A DNA stretch of 64,000 nt, from contig CAWIGI010000020.1 of the NCBI GenBank assembly GCA_963835685.1, positions 1-64,000 of the forward strand, read 5' to 3'. Under the pieces are notes generated by a model, which did no database searches, was not told the DNA's origin, and saw nothing but the letters and a program-made list of their open reading frames with translations. The position numbers and the translations under genes were made by a program. The DNA comes from DATAGF01 sp963835685. Lineage in GTDB: Bacteria > Actinomycetota > Thermoleophilia > Miltoncostaeales > Miltoncostaeaceae. Numbering within the stretch: position 1 is the first letter of the stretch; each line of letters opens with the position of its first letter. Positions 36,601 through 45,574 of this stretch are shown here, piece after piece.

Positions 36601-37216
36601 GGCCAACTGCGTGGAGCACGCCTACCGCCGACGGCCGGTCGGGAAGATCCTGATGAGGGCCCGCCTCGACCGCGGCGCCGTCGAGCTGGAGATCCGCGAC
36701 TCGGGGCGTTGGCGGGCCGCGCCGGCGCCGGGCGACCGCGGCCGGGGCCTCGGGATGATGCGCGCCCTCATGGACGAGGTCGCCGTGCGGACCGACGCCC
36801 GCGGGACCGTCGTGCGCATGGTCCGGCGCCTCGGCCGTGGACCGCGCCGCCCGGGGACCCCCCCGCCGTCGGTCGAGGGCGGCCGGGCCGGGCACATCGA
36901 GGTGTCGCGGCACGGCGACGCGGCCGGCGCGGGCGCGGTGCTCGCCCGCCTGACCGGGGACGTCGATCACGCCTCGGCGCCGGCGCTCCTCGCGCGGCTG
37001 CGGCGCGAGACCGTCCCCGGCGACGAGCTCACGGTGGACCTGCGGGAGGTCCCGTTCCTCGACAGCGCCGGGACCCGCCTGGTCGGTGAGCTGATCCCGC
37101 GCACCGGCGCGGCCCGGCTGCGGCTCGTCGTGCGCCCCGGCTCGACCGCCCACCGCGCCATCGAGCTCGCCGGGCTCGGCGCGACCCCGCGCGTGGAGCT
37201 CGAGGCCCGGGGCTGA
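33677..37216 (+). CDS. GAF(4)-SpoIIE phosphatase-HATPase-STAS signalling protein
   Basis: This is an intact 1179-residue cytosolic protein that carries a complete partner-switching pathway. Four GAF domains occupy about 20-165, 180-335, 350-500 and 525-690. A PP2C/SpoIIE phosphatase follows at about 710-925, with GGDWYD (728-733), GDVVGRG (747-753) and DG at 869-870. An RsbW-like HATPase lies at 935-1050 (N-box SEAAANCVEHAY, G-box GRGLGMMRALMD). A STAS domain lies at 1070-1179, with PFLDSAGTRLV and the expected phospho-Ser1130. These modules normally reside in separate proteins controlling anti-sigma factors. The GTG at 33677 is the first start. Confidence 0.93.
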   Translation: MDSVRDPERVAAVRATQLLDTGPEEPFDRLAARAAGLLDAPLAFVTLVDDRRAFWKSFVGLAPGDPPRDELPVGEALCRHVVATGEPLLVADAREDARTRGADAIEALGIVGWAGHPIRSADGHVLGALCVGDRRRREWTPQDAAALADLAVAASSEVALRSALQAGEAGARRVARFARVTAELSEALTPDEVVAIALRETTSVLGGDGAAVCLLGDGELTLAAVEGIDPSIAERLRRVPLAAQVVLTRVLSEGQAAWFGDRATWHRECPAGAELFAGRASAAGIMPLAGHRGTLGVVLVVFADERHVPATERELTETLARQCAQALERARFYAAEASARTRIERLQRMTAALAATLDEEEVARLIVSEGMAALGAIAGVLMLREDDGVRVLASTGYPTHVLVPGQRLPLDAPLPLVDVLRTGEPFWFESEGDWPASFPARRGGMSSVAVGLPLSAHGALTGAVAFRFSEDERRFSAEEREHALALAAQCSSALERARLHHAEQRAREAAEQAEDRARLLADVSLALDAPVGLAQRFDALARAVVPRLADWCTVRVIDEHGHPPLVACRHADPAKNELVRATFAGDQSLGLRGGTAEIIRSGEAVLISEVTEERWEELPRDEEFVSRLRELAPASYIGVPLTARGRAVGTLALICSESGRRFTEAHRDLAVEIGRHAGLALDNALLYEGQRQVAETLQEALLPLELPAMEGGALARRYVASAEPGRVGGDWYDAIPLPGGRVLLCVGDVVGRGPHAAAVMGQMRGALGIFADEDPEPGPLLDRLAGFAAGVPDAMGTTAALCLVDLASREVRYACAGHPPPLVIPAGAGAGAWFLWEGRSPPLGLATTGARPQAARGLAPGDTVLLYTDGLVERARESIDDSLERLRRAATAATAPSADALCDALLGSMAAGGSDDDTALLALRLDATTPDPLEVAVPAAAVELATLRHRLSRWLHEAGAGSAIEDLVLAGSEAAANCVEHAYRRRPVGKILMRARLDRGAVELEIRDSGRWRAAPAPGDRGRGLGMMRALMDEVAVRTDARGTVVRMVRRLGRGPRRPGTPPPSVEGGRAGHIEVSRHGDAAGAGAVLARLTGDVDHASAPALLARLRRETVPGDELTVDLREVPFLDSAGTRLVGELIPRTGAARLRLVVRPGSTAHRAIELAGLGATPRVELEARG

Positions 37217-38139
37217 CCACGCGCCCGGACGAGCACGACCACGCCCCGCGCCGGGCCGGCGACGCCCGGGCCCTGGGGCTCGTGCTCGGCCTGACGCTCC
37301 TCCTGGCCGTCGGCGAGCTCGTCGGGGGGCTCGTCGGCGGGAGCCTCGCCCTGCTCGCCGACGCCGGCCACATGCTGTCGGACGTCGGGTCGCTGGCCCT
37401 GGCCCTCGGGGCGCTCTGGCTCGCCGCGCGGCCGCCGACGGCCCGGATGTCGTTCGGCTTCCGGCGGGCCGAGATCCTCGCGGCGCTGTTCAACGGGGTC
37501 GCCCTGGTGGCGATCGCGATCTGGATCTTCGTCGAGGCCGCCCAGCGCCTGTCGGACCCTCCGGAGATCCTCGCCGGCGTCACGCTGGCCGTCGCGCTCG
37601 CGGGGCTGGCGGTGAACGTCCTCGGCGTCGTGATCCTCTGGCGCTCGGGGGGGCGGAGCCTGAACATGCGCGCCGCCCTCCTGCACGTCGTCGCCGACCT
37701 GCTGGGCTCGGTGGGCGTGATCGTGGCGGCGCTCGTCATCCTCGCCACCGGATGGCTCTACGCCGACCCGCTGGTGAGCGTGCTGATCGGCGTGCTGGTG
37801 CTGGCGAGCTCGTGGCGGGTGCTGCGCGAGTCGCTCGGCGTGCTGCTCGAGGCGGCGCCCGAGGGCATCGACGCGGACGCCGTCGGGCGGCGCATGGCGG
37901 CGGTCGAGGGCGTCTCGGAGGTCCACGACCTTCACATCTGGACGATCACGTCCGGCTTCCCCGCCCTGTCGGCGCACGTCCTCGTCCCCGAGGGGGAGGA
38001 CTGCCACGCGCGCCGCCGCGAGCTCAGCGAGATGCTGCGCCGCGACTTCGGCATCGCGCACACCACCCTGCAGGTGGAGCACGGCGACGCCGACGGACGC
38101 CCCGTCCGGGTCCGGCTCTCGGAGCGCGGGCCCGCCTAG
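37213..38139 (+). CDS. cation diffusion facilitator (CDF) metal exporter
   Basis: This is a six-helix Zn/Co/Cd efflux protein of the CzcD type. LLADAGHMLSDVGSLA is the family signature with the metal-site His and Asp, ALLHVVADLLGSVGV provides the second site, and the cytosolic C-terminal domain (VHDLHIWTITSG) is intact. Standard starts begin only at GTG 37282, inside helix 1. A CTG at 37213 overlaps the previous stop (CTGA) and would add the His-rich leader DEHDHAPRR typical of CDFs, so I extend the gene there. Confidence 0.9.
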   Translation: MTTRPDEHDHAPRRAGDARALGLVLGLTLLLAVGELVGGLVGGSLALLADAGHMLSDVGSLALALGALWLAARPPTARMSFGFRRAEILAALFNGVALVAIAIWIFVEAAQRLSDPPEILAGVTLAVALAGLAVNVLGVVILWRSGGRSLNMRAALLHVVADLLGSVGVIVAALVILATGWLYADPLVSVLIGVLVLASSWRVLRESLGVLLEAAPEGIDADAVGRRMAAVEGVSEVHDLHIWTITSGFPALSAHVLVPEGEDCHARRRELSEMLRRDFGIAHTTLQVEHGDADGRPVRVRLSERGPA

Positions 38140-38141
38140 CG

Positions 38142-38684
38142 ATCGGCCGCGCCGCCCGCATCGAGACCCACCGCCTCGTCCTGCGCCCGCCGCGGGGCGA
38201 GGACTTCGAGTCGTGGGCCGGCTTCATGGCCGACCCGGAGGCCGCGCGCTGGATCGGCGGGCCCCTGTCGCGCGCGATGGCGTGGCGCGGGTTTCTCACG
38301 GTCGTGGGGGCGTGGGAGATCCAGGGCTTCGGGATGTTCTCGGTGCTCGAGCGCGACACCGGGGCCTGGGTGGGCCGCCTGGGGCCCTGGATGCCGGAGG
38401 GGTGGCCGGGGCCCGAGGTGGGCTGGGGGATCGTGCGATCCCACTGGGGGCGGGGCTACGCGACCGAGGGGTCGGCCGCCGCCGTCGACTGGGCCTTCGA
38501 CGTCCTCGGCTGGGCCGAGGTGATCCACTGCATCGAGCCCGCCAACGCCGCCTCGATCCGGGTCGCCGAGCGGCTCGGGGCCCGCCGGCGGGGACGGGGC
38601 CGCCTGCCGGAGCCCTTTCCGGTCCCGGTCAACATCTGGGGGCAGACCCGGGAGGAGTGGCGCTCGCGCCGGCCCGCCGCATGA
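38142..38684 (+). CDS. GNAT-family acetyltransferase
   Basis: This is a RimJ-like GNAT acetyltransferase. IETHRLVLRPPRGEDF is the usual N-terminus, GWGIVRSHWGRGYATEG contains the acetyl-CoA-binding R/Q-x-x-G-x-G/A loop, and IEPANAASIRVAERLGA is the conserved closing motif. No ATG, GTG or TTG is available in frame between the preceding stop and the first conserved residue, so the start is uncertain. It overlaps the ATP-grasp gene as ATGA. Confidence 0.85.
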   Translation: MGRAARIETHRLVLRPPRGEDFESWAGFMADPEAARWIGGPLSRAMAWRGFLTVVGAWEIQGFGMFSVLERDTGAWVGRLGPWMPEGWPGPEVGWGIVRSHWGRGYATEGSAAAVDWAFDVLGWAEVIHCIEPANAASIRVAERLGARRRGRGRLPEPFPVPVNIWGQTREEWRSRRPAA

Positions 38685-39554
38685 CGGTCGCGCTGGTCAC
38701 GGCGTCGGTCGCGCGCGACCTCGACGAGGACCTGCCGCCGCTCACCGAGGCCCTGGAGCGGCGCGGCGTCCCCCACGAGGTGGTGGAGTGGGACGACCCC
38801 GCGGTCGACTGGGGCGGGTTCGGCCTCGCGGTGGTCCGGTCGGTCTGGGACTACCCGCGCCGGCGCGCAGAGCTGCTCGCCTGGGCCGAGGCGGTCGCCG
38901 CCGTCACGCCGCTGATGAACCCGCCGGCGATCCTGCGCTGGAGCAGCGACAAGCGCTACCTCGCCGAGGTCGCCCTCGCCGGCGTCCCGGTGGTCCCCAC
39001 GGCCTTCGCCGCGCCCGGGGACGCGATGGCCTGGCCCGAGGGGGAGGTCGTGGTCAAGCCGGTCGTCTCGGCCGGGTCGCTGGACACCGACCGCTACCCG
39101 ACGGGGCGCCGCGCCGACGCCGAGGCGCACGTCTCGCGCCTGCACGCCGACGGCCGGGCGGCGATGGCGCAGCCGTACCTGGCCGCCGTCGAGGAGGCCG
39201 GCGAGACCGCGATGGTCCACATCGGCGGCGCGTTCAGCCACGCCGTCCGCAAGGGCCCGATGCTCGTGCCCGGCCTGGAGGTGGTGGGCGGCCTCTTCGT
39301 GGAGGAGGAGATCGCGCCCGCGGCCGCGACGGCGGCCGAGCGCGAGGTCGGCCCGCGCGGCGCTGGAGGCCGTGCCCGGCGGCCCGCAGGGCCTGCTCTA
39401 CGCCCGGGTGGACCTCGTGCCCGGCCCGGACGGCGCGCCGCTGCTCATCGAGCTCGAGCTGGTCGAGCCCTCGCTGTTCCTCGCCCACGCCCCGGGCGCC
39501 GCCGACCGCCTGGCCACGGCCATCGCCGCGCGGCTCACCAGCGCGCGAGGGTGA
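38681..39554 (+). CDS. ATP-grasp domain protein (frameshifted)
   Basis: This is a roughly 290-residue ATP-grasp enzyme related to RimK-like ligases. RWSSDKRYLAEVALAGVPVV and EVVVKPVVSAGSLDT are the ATP-binding strands, and LLIELELVEPSLFL is the C-terminal metal-binding segment. One frame change near 39355 joins the two halves. Its stop overlaps the convergent SAM hydrolase gene by 20 bases. The substrate is unknown. Confidence 0.85.
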
Positions 39555-40341
39555 CCCCGTCGCCGGGCGACGCCGGCAGGCGCGCGGCGGCGCTCCCGCC
39601 GTTCACCGCGAGCGCCACCAGGCCGTGGCTGTCGACGTGCACGAGCATCCCCCTGGGGGGGACGTCGCCGAAGGCCCGCGCGACGGTCGCCGGGTGGCGG
39701 CGCTCGCCGGTGGCGGCGGAGATGCGGTCGCCGCGGGCGAAGCCCGCGCGCTCGAGGTCGCCGGCGCCGGCCAGCAGCTCGACGTTGCCGAAGCGATCCA
39801 CGATCACGGCCGTCGCGCGCAGCGTCCCGGGCGCGACCTCCGGCGGCGGCAGGTCGGCCTCGGCCAGGGTCGCCGGGTCGGTCGGGTCGCCGAGCTCGCC
39901 CAGGGGGATGCCCGACGCCAGGCGGGCGGCGGCAGGCGCGAACAGGTCGCGGCCGTGGAAGGTGGCCGGAGCGCCGGCGGGCGGCGGGGGGAGGACGACG
40001 GCCGCCCGGGCGCCGAGCTCGCGGGCGGCGGGGCCGAGGAGGCCGTTGTCGGGCCCCACCAGGGCGCCCCCCGAGGCGAGCGCCACGGCCACGCCCCGCC
40101 GGGCGCCTCCGACGCCGGGATCGACCACCGCGACGACCACGGCGCCGGGCGCGAGCGGGGCGAGCCGCGTGAGCAGCACGGCGCCGGCGCGGACGTCGCC
40201 CGGCGGCAGGTCGTGGGCCAGGTCGATGCGGTCGGCGGCCGGGCAGCCCGCGGCGACGACGGCGTGCAGCGCCCCGACGTGCTCGCTGCCCGGCCCGTAG
40301 TCGGTGAGCAGGGCGACGACCGGCCGGTCAGGGGCCGGCAT
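39535..40341 (-). CDS. SAM hydrolase / SAM hydroxide adenosyltransferase (DUF62)
   Basis: This is an intact 268-residue DUF62 protein. The family hydrolyses S-adenosylmethionine to adenosine and methionine. Conserved motifs are LLTDYGPGSEHVG, VDPGVGGARRGVAV, GPDNGLLGP and FHGRDLFAPAAA. It overlaps the end of cobA-hemD by 14 bases and closes the haem operon. That position is suggestive because the upstream methyltransferase consumes SAM, although no functional link is proved. Confidence 0.92.
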   Translation of the reverse strand: MPAPDRPVVALLTDYGPGSEHVGALHAVVAAGCPAADRIDLAHDLPPGDVRAGAVLLTRLAPLAPGAVVVAVVDPGVGGARRGVAVALASGGALVGPDNGLLGPAARELGARAAVVLPPPPAGAPATFHGRDLFAPAAARLASGIPLGELGDPTDPATLAEADLPPPEVAPGTLRATAVIVDRFGNVELLAGAGDLERAGFARGDRISAATGERRHPATVARAFGDVPPRGMLVHVDSHGLVALAVNGGSAAARLPASPGDGVTLARW

Positions 40342-41843
40342 CGTCCAGCAGCGCGGCCACGAGGCCGGGGATCGTGTGCTCGGCGGCCTCGGCGTCCACG
40401 CGCAGCCCCTCCTCGCGGGCGGTCGCGCTGGTCACGGGGCCGATCGAGACCACCCTCGGGCCGCCGTCCGCGAGGCGCTCCCGGTCGGCGTCGGCGAGCA
40501 GCCCGGCGAAGGCGCGGACGGTCGAGGAGGCGGTGAAGGTGAGGTAGTCCGCGCCGAGGGCCTCCTGGACGGCCGCCGGGTCGGCGGGCTCCGGCACCGC
40601 CTCGTAGAGCAGCACCTCGTCGACCCGGGCGCCGAGCCGCTCCAGGCCGTCGACCAGCTCGGGCCGCGACCCTGCGGCGCGGGCCACCAGCGCCCGCGCG
40701 CCGTCGAGGCGCACGCCGGCGAGCGCCTCGAGCACCCCTTCCGCGACGAAGCGCTCCGGGACCAGGTCCGCGCGCACCCCCCGCCGCGCCAGGCGCTCGG
40801 CGGTCGCCGGGCCGATCGCGACGACCGTCGCCGCCGCGGAGAGGGCGCGGGCGTCGCGGCCGCGCGCGTCCAGCGCGTCGAAGAGGGCGTCGACCCCGTT
40901 GACGCTCGTGAGGACGACCAGGCCGTAGTCGCCCAGGGCCTCGACGGCGGAGTCGAGCTCGGGCCCGTCCGGCAGCCGCTCGATGCGGATCGCGGGCAGC
41001 TCCGTCACCGCCGCCCCCAGCGCGCGCAGGCGCTCGGACAGCTCGCTCGCCTGGGCGCGGGCGCGGGTCACGACGACCCTCCGGCCGGCCAGCGGGCGCG
41101 CGCCCGCCGTCGCCTCGGCCGACGCCAGGCCGGCGACCGGCCCGACCACGATCACCGCCGGGGGCGCCGAGCCCGGCCTCCTCGATCCGGCCCGCGAGCG
41201 TCCCGAGGGTGGCGACCGCGGTGCGCTGGCGCGGCGTCGTGCCCCACTGGACCGCGGCCGCGGGCTCGTCCGGGGGCCGGCCCGCCGCCATCAGGGCGTC
41301 TGCGATGTCCCCGAGGCGGCCCATGCCCATCAGGACCACGAGCGTCCCCGGCACCCGGGCGAGCGCCGCCCAGTCGGTCTGCTCGGAGGGCTTGCCGGGG
41401 TCCTCGTGGCCGGTCACCACCGTGAACGACGTCGCGAGCCCGCGGTGGGTGACCGGGACCCCCGCGGCGGCCGGCGCGGCGATCGCGGTCGAGACCCCGG
41501 GCACCACCTCGAACGGGACGCCGGCGGCCGCCAGGGCCTCGGCCTCCTCGCCCCCGCGCCCGAACACGAAGGGGTCGCCGCCCTTGAGGCGCACGACCCG
41601 CCGCCCGCCGCGGCCATGCTCCACGAGGGCCGCGTTGATCTCGTCCTGGGACATCGCCGCCCGTCCCGGGGCCTTGCCGGCGTCGAGGAGCTCGGCGCCC
41701 GGGCGGCAGAGGGGGAGCAGGCCCTCGGTGCCCAGGCGGTCGTACACGACCACGTCGGCCCGCTCCAGCACCTCGCGGCCGGCGACGGTGATCAGCCCCG
41801 GCGCGCCGGGACCCGCGCCCACGAGGTGGACGATCCCCGTCAC
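40328..41843 (-). CDS. fused uroporphyrinogen-III C-methyltransferase and synthase (CobA-HemD)
   Basis: The N-terminal 240 residues are the SAM-dependent uroporphyrinogen-III methyltransferase (VHLVGAGPGAPGLITV, VVYDRLGTE, RLKGGDPFVFGRGGEE). The C-terminal 265 residues are uroporphyrinogen-III synthase (GRRVVVTRARAQASELSE, VVLTSVNGVDALF, LTFTASSTVRAF). One frame change near 41165 separates them. The corrected product is a CobA-HemD fusion of about 505 residues. It makes uroporphyrinogen III and diverts part of it to precorrin-2 for sirohaem. Its GTG overlaps the hemC stop as GTGA. Confidence 0.93.
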
Positions 41844-42724
41844 GGGAGGGTGTGCGCGACGGCCGACGCCGCCTCGCGGCCGAGGGCCTCGGGCTCGGCG
41901 GCCGGGCCCTCGCGGACGCTACGCCATCCGGGCCCGCCCGACTCCGCGCCGGCGAACGCCGTGATCCTGAGGCGGCCGCCGCGCAGCGGCTCGCACAGCG
42001 CCCCCACCGGCCGCATGCAGCCGCCCCCGAGCTCGCGCAGGAACGCCCGCTCGGCGCGCAGGCAGGCGTGGGCGACCGGGTCGTCCAGGACGGCGGTGGC
42101 GTCCGCGACCTCGGGGTCGCCGGCGCGCCCCTCGACCGCGAGGAGGCCCTGGCCCGGCGCGGGCGTGCAGACGTCCGGCTCGAGGGGAGCCGTGCCCTCC
42201 GGCCAGAGGCCGAGGCGCCGCAGGCCCGCGGCCGCGAGCACCAGGGCGTCGGCGTCGCCGCGGGCGAGCTTCTCGAGCCGGGTGCCGACGTTGCCGCGGA
42301 TCGCCACGACCGAGAGGTCGGGCCGCTCCGCCCGCAGCTGGGCCGCGCGCCGCGGGCTGCCCGTCGCGACCCGCGCGCCGGCCGGCAGCCCGGCGAGCCC
42401 GCCCGGTGCGCCGACGAGGACGTCGCGCGGGTCCTCGCGCGGCGGCACCGCGACCACGGCGAGACCGTCCGGCAGCTCGCCGGGCAGGTCCTTGGCCGAG
42501 TGCACCGCCAGGTGGGCCCGGCCGTCCAGCAGCGCCTCCTCCAGCTCCTTGACGAACAGGCCCCGGTCTGGGGCCGGCGCCCGGTCCTCGGCGCTCCAGC
42601 GGTCGCCGGTCGTCGTGAGCGGCAGCGCCTCCGGCTCGTGCCCCGCCGCCCGCAGGCCGGCGGCCACGAGCTCGGTCTGGGCGAGCGCCAGGGGCGAGCG
42701 CCGGGTCGCGAGGATCAGGCGGAC
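41840..42724 (-). CDS. hemC: porphobilinogen deaminase
   Basis: This is hydroxymethylbilane synthase, which polymerises four porphobilinogens. ILATRRSPLALAQTELV is the N-terminal signature, AVHSAKDLPGEL and TGSPRRAAQL are substrate-binding blocks, and LGGGCMRPVGA carries the cysteine that attaches the dipyrromethane cofactor. The first conserved residues precede any standard start codon: the codon at 42724 is GTC, and the first GTG (42667) would cut off the signature. A base error in the start codon is the simplest explanation. Confidence 0.93.
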   Translation of the reverse strand, partial: VRLILATRRSPLALAQTELVAAGLRAAGHEPEALPLTTTGDRWSAEDRAPAPDRGLFVKELEEALLDGRAHLAVHSAKDLPGELPDGLAVVAVPPREDPRDVLVGAPGGLAGLPAGARVATGSPRRAAQLRAERPDLSVVAIRGNVGTRLEKLARGDADALVLAAAGLRRLGLWPEGTAPLEPDVCTPAPGQGLLAVEGRAGDPEVADATAVLDDPVAHACLRAERAFLRELGGGCMRPVGALCEPLRGGRLRITAFAGAESGGPGWRSVREGPAAEPEALGREAASAVAHTLP

Positions 42725-42740
42725 GGCCGCCGTCCCGCCG

Positions 42741-44019
42741 TCAGGGCCCGGTCGGCGCCTCGAGGGCGAAGAGGTGGCGCAGGCTCTCCAGGTGCCTCAG
42801 GGCGTCGCCGTCCTCGGCCGCGGCCCGCACCCGGACCGTGGGCTCGTGCAGCAGCTTGCCGACGATGCCCTTCGTCAGGGCCTCGAGCCGGTCGCGGTCG
42901 GCGTCCGAGAGCCCCTCCCACTGCGCCTCGATCCGCGCGAGCTCGGCGCGCCGGATCTCCTCGCCGCGGGCGTGGAGCGAGGCGATCGCCGGAGCGGCGG
43001 TGAGCCCGCGGCGCCAGCTCGAGAACCCCTGGACGGCGCCGATCACGAAGCCCTCGGCGCGCTCGGCCTCGAGGTGGCGGCCGTTCAGGTTGATCTCGAC
43101 GACCCGCTCGAGGTCGTCGATGTCGAAGAGGGACACCCCGTCGAGCTCGGCGACGGCGGCGTCAACGTCGCGCGGCACGGAGATGTCGACGATCACCATG
43201 GGGCGCGCGGTGCGCCCGGCCATGACCGGCGCGAGCTCGTCCCGGCGGAGGATCGCGTGCGGGGCGTCGGTCGAGGAGATCACGATGTCGGCCTCGCGAA
43301 GCTCCTCGGCGAGGCGGTCGAACCCGACCCCGCGCCCGCCGACGCGGCCCGCCAGCTCGCGGGCCGTGCCGACCGTGCGGTTGGCGACGACGACCTCGCC
43401 CACCCCGTGGGACACCAGCGAGCGGGCGGTGGACTCGGCCATCTGGCCGGCGCCGACCAGCAGCACCTGGAGCCCCGGCAGGTCGTCGAGGACCTGCTCG
43501 GCGAGCTCCACCGCCACGGCCGAGACCGATGCCGGGCCGGCGCCGATACGCGTCTCGGCGCGCACCTGCTTGCCGACCTCGAGGGCCTGGCGGAAGAGCT
43601 GGTTGAGGATCGCGCCGGTCGCGCCCTCCTCGGCCGCGAGCTCCCAGGCCTGGAGCACCTGGCCCTGGATCTCGCTCTCGCCCACGACCATCGAGTCGAG
43701 GCTCGACGCCACCCGGAAGAGCTGCGTCGCGGCACGGTCGTCGCGCAGGATGTAGCGGGCGCACGCGAGCTCGTCGGCCGACATCTGGGTGTGGGCGACC
43801 AGCGCCTCGGCCAGGGCGTCCTCGGCCCGCGCCGGGTCCGCCGCCGAGGCGTAGATCTCGGTGCGGTTGCAGGTTGAACAGCGCGACCGCCTCGGAGACC
43901 GCGCCCGCCGCCGTGAGGTCGCGCAGCAGCGCCCGCGACTCGGCCTCCGACAGCGCGGCCTTCTCGCGCTGGGCGATCGGCGCCGTCTTGTGGGAGAGCC
44001 CGAGGACGAGCAGCGTCAT
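42741..44019 (-). CDS. hemA: glutamyl-tRNA reductase (frameshifted)
   Basis: This is the first enzyme of the C5 tetrapyrrole pathway. The ATG at 44019 starts MTLLVLGLSHKTAPI. A frame change at about 43870 falls in the active site: correcting it restores CNRTEIYA with the catalytic cysteine. Then come ESEIQGQVLQAW, the NADPH-binding VLLVGAGQMAEST, ISSTDAPHAIL and the C-terminal dimerisation helix. The ATG overlaps the stop of the upstream met8-like gene as ATGA. Confidence 0.95.
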
Positions 44020-44706
44020 GCCCGCACCCCGATGTCCAGCACCCGGCCCGCCAGCTCGCGCGCGCCGTCGTCGTCGCCGTCGGCGAGGCGCCGCACGATC
44101 TCGGTCTCCAGCAGCCGCTCGACCGCGTCGCGCCGGCCGGGCATGTCCGGGTAGCGGGCCTTCAGCTCGTCGCGCAGGTCGCGCAGGAGGTCGAACGAGC
44201 GCCTCCCACTCCGGCCCGTACGCCTCCTCCAGCTCGCGCCGGATGTGCTTCGCCACGACCGGGCTCGCCCCCCCGGTGGAGATCGCGAGCGCCAGCTCGC
44301 CGCGGCGCACGATCGAGGGCACGATGAAGTTGCACAGCGGCGGGACGTCCACCACGTTGCAGAGCAGGTTCATGGCCTCGGCGTCCTGCCAGACAATGCG
44401 GTTGATCGCGTCCAGGTTCGTCGCGGCGATCACCAGGAAGCAGCCCTCCAGGTCCTCGGTCCGGTAGCCCCGCGCCCGGTGCTCGGCGACCGCGCCGGAG
44501 TCGACCAGCGCCGCCAGCTCGTCGGTCATCGCCGGCGCCACGAGCCGCACCACGGCGCCGTGCTCCAGGAGCTTCCCGACCTTCTCGGTCGCGACCGGGC
44601 CGCCGCCGACGACCAGGCAGCGCCGGCCCTCGATGTCCACGAACACCGGGTAGAAGACCTTGCCGGGGCCGGGGGCCCTGCCCGGGGCGACGCGGCTGCC
44701 GCTCAT
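44016..44706 (-). CDS. precorrin-2 dehydrogenase (sirohaem synthase N-domain, Met8-like; frameshifted)
   Basis: This NAD-dependent enzyme oxidises precorrin-2 to sirohydrochlorin and may insert iron. YPVFVDIEGRRCLVVGGGPV is the NAD-binding start, and LCNVVDVPPLCNFIVPSIV and ISTGGASPVVAKHIRRELE are diagnostic. A frame change near 44203 gives a C-terminus ending VLDIGVRA. This domain is free here, while the methyltransferase half of CysG is in the CobA-HemD fusion. Confidence 0.93.
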
Positions 44707-44881
44707 GGGGTGGCCGCCGGCTCGGGGCTTTGGCGTTGCTCATCGCCTCGGCCAGGCGGGAAAGCAGCTCGGCCTCGCGGGCCAGGCGGGCGGTGCGCAG
44801 GCCGAGCACGACGACGTAGAGCAGCAGCCCGAACAGCACCACGCCGTAGGCCGCGACCACGTACTGGGCGCCGGTGCTCAC
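44703..44881 (-). CDS. ccmD: CcmD-like small membrane protein
   Basis: This short protein has one transmembrane helix (YVVAAYGVVLFGLLLYVV) followed by a charged LGLRTARLAREAELL, the pattern and position of CcmD, which helps release holo-CcmE from the CcmABC haem exporter. A frame change near 44735 yields a C-terminus ending PAATP with the stop at 44703, overlapping the next gene's ATG. Identification rests on size and operon position. Confidence 0.75.
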
Positions 44882-45574
44882 GCGGCCGCCTCGAGGCGCA
44901 GCTTGATGGCCCTAAGCGCCCGGTCGGCGCGCCGCTGGGCCAGCTCCACCTGCATGATCGTGAGGAAGACGCCGATCACGGCCAGCTGGCTGAGCGCGAA
45001 CCAGACCAGCATCGAGTTGGGCATGTTCGCGCCGCTCTGGGTGAACACCACCGGGTGGACGAACGAGCGCGCCACCCGCACCGAGTAGAAGGACAGCGGC
45101 ACCGAGGCGAAGGCCGCGATCGAGTAGATCGCGCAGTAGCGCGCGCGCCGCTCGCCCTCGGCCGAGGACCGCAGCACGAAGTAGGCCGCGTACAGCAGCA
45201 GCACCACCAGGAAGGTGACCAGGCGCGGGTCGGTCCAGACCCACCAGGTGCCCCAGGAGGCCTTGGCCCAGATCGAGCCGGTGATCACGACCAGCACCGA
45301 GAAGCCGATGCCGATGCCGACCGCCGTCGAGGAGACCTCGTCGTGGCGCTCGCTCGCGCGAGCGCAGGTAGGCGATGCCGTAGAGGCAGGCGAGGGCGAA
45401 GGCCAGCAGCGAGCCGATCGCGATGGCGACGTGGAAGTAGAAGATCTTCTGGATGATCCCCTGGTCGGCGTCCTCGGGGGCGACGAAGAAGACCCCGTAG
45501 ACGGCGAGCGCGGTGAGGGCCGCCGTCACCGCTCCCGTGACCGCGAGCCGCCGGCCGGGACGCGCGTCAGTCAT
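44878..45574 (-). CDS. ccmC: haem exporter/ligase CcmC (CcsA family; frameshifted)
   Basis: This is a six-helix haem-handling protein of cytochrome c maturation. The tryptophan-rich motif is WAKASWGTWWVWTDPRL, flanked by the histidines in KIFYFHVAIAIGS and RSFVHPVVF that ligate haem. A frame change near 45355 separates the first two helices from the rest. The GTGA overlap with ccmD and the 8-base overlap with ccmB place it firmly in the operon. Confidence 0.93.

Noticed and set aside
33608..37153. A minus-strand open frame of about 1180 codons antisense to the GAF-SpoIIE gene
   Set aside because: It mirrors the real gene's codon structure in very GC-rich DNA, has no family motif, and is extremely rich in Arg, Gly and Ala. 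The plus-strand frame has complete domain signatures.
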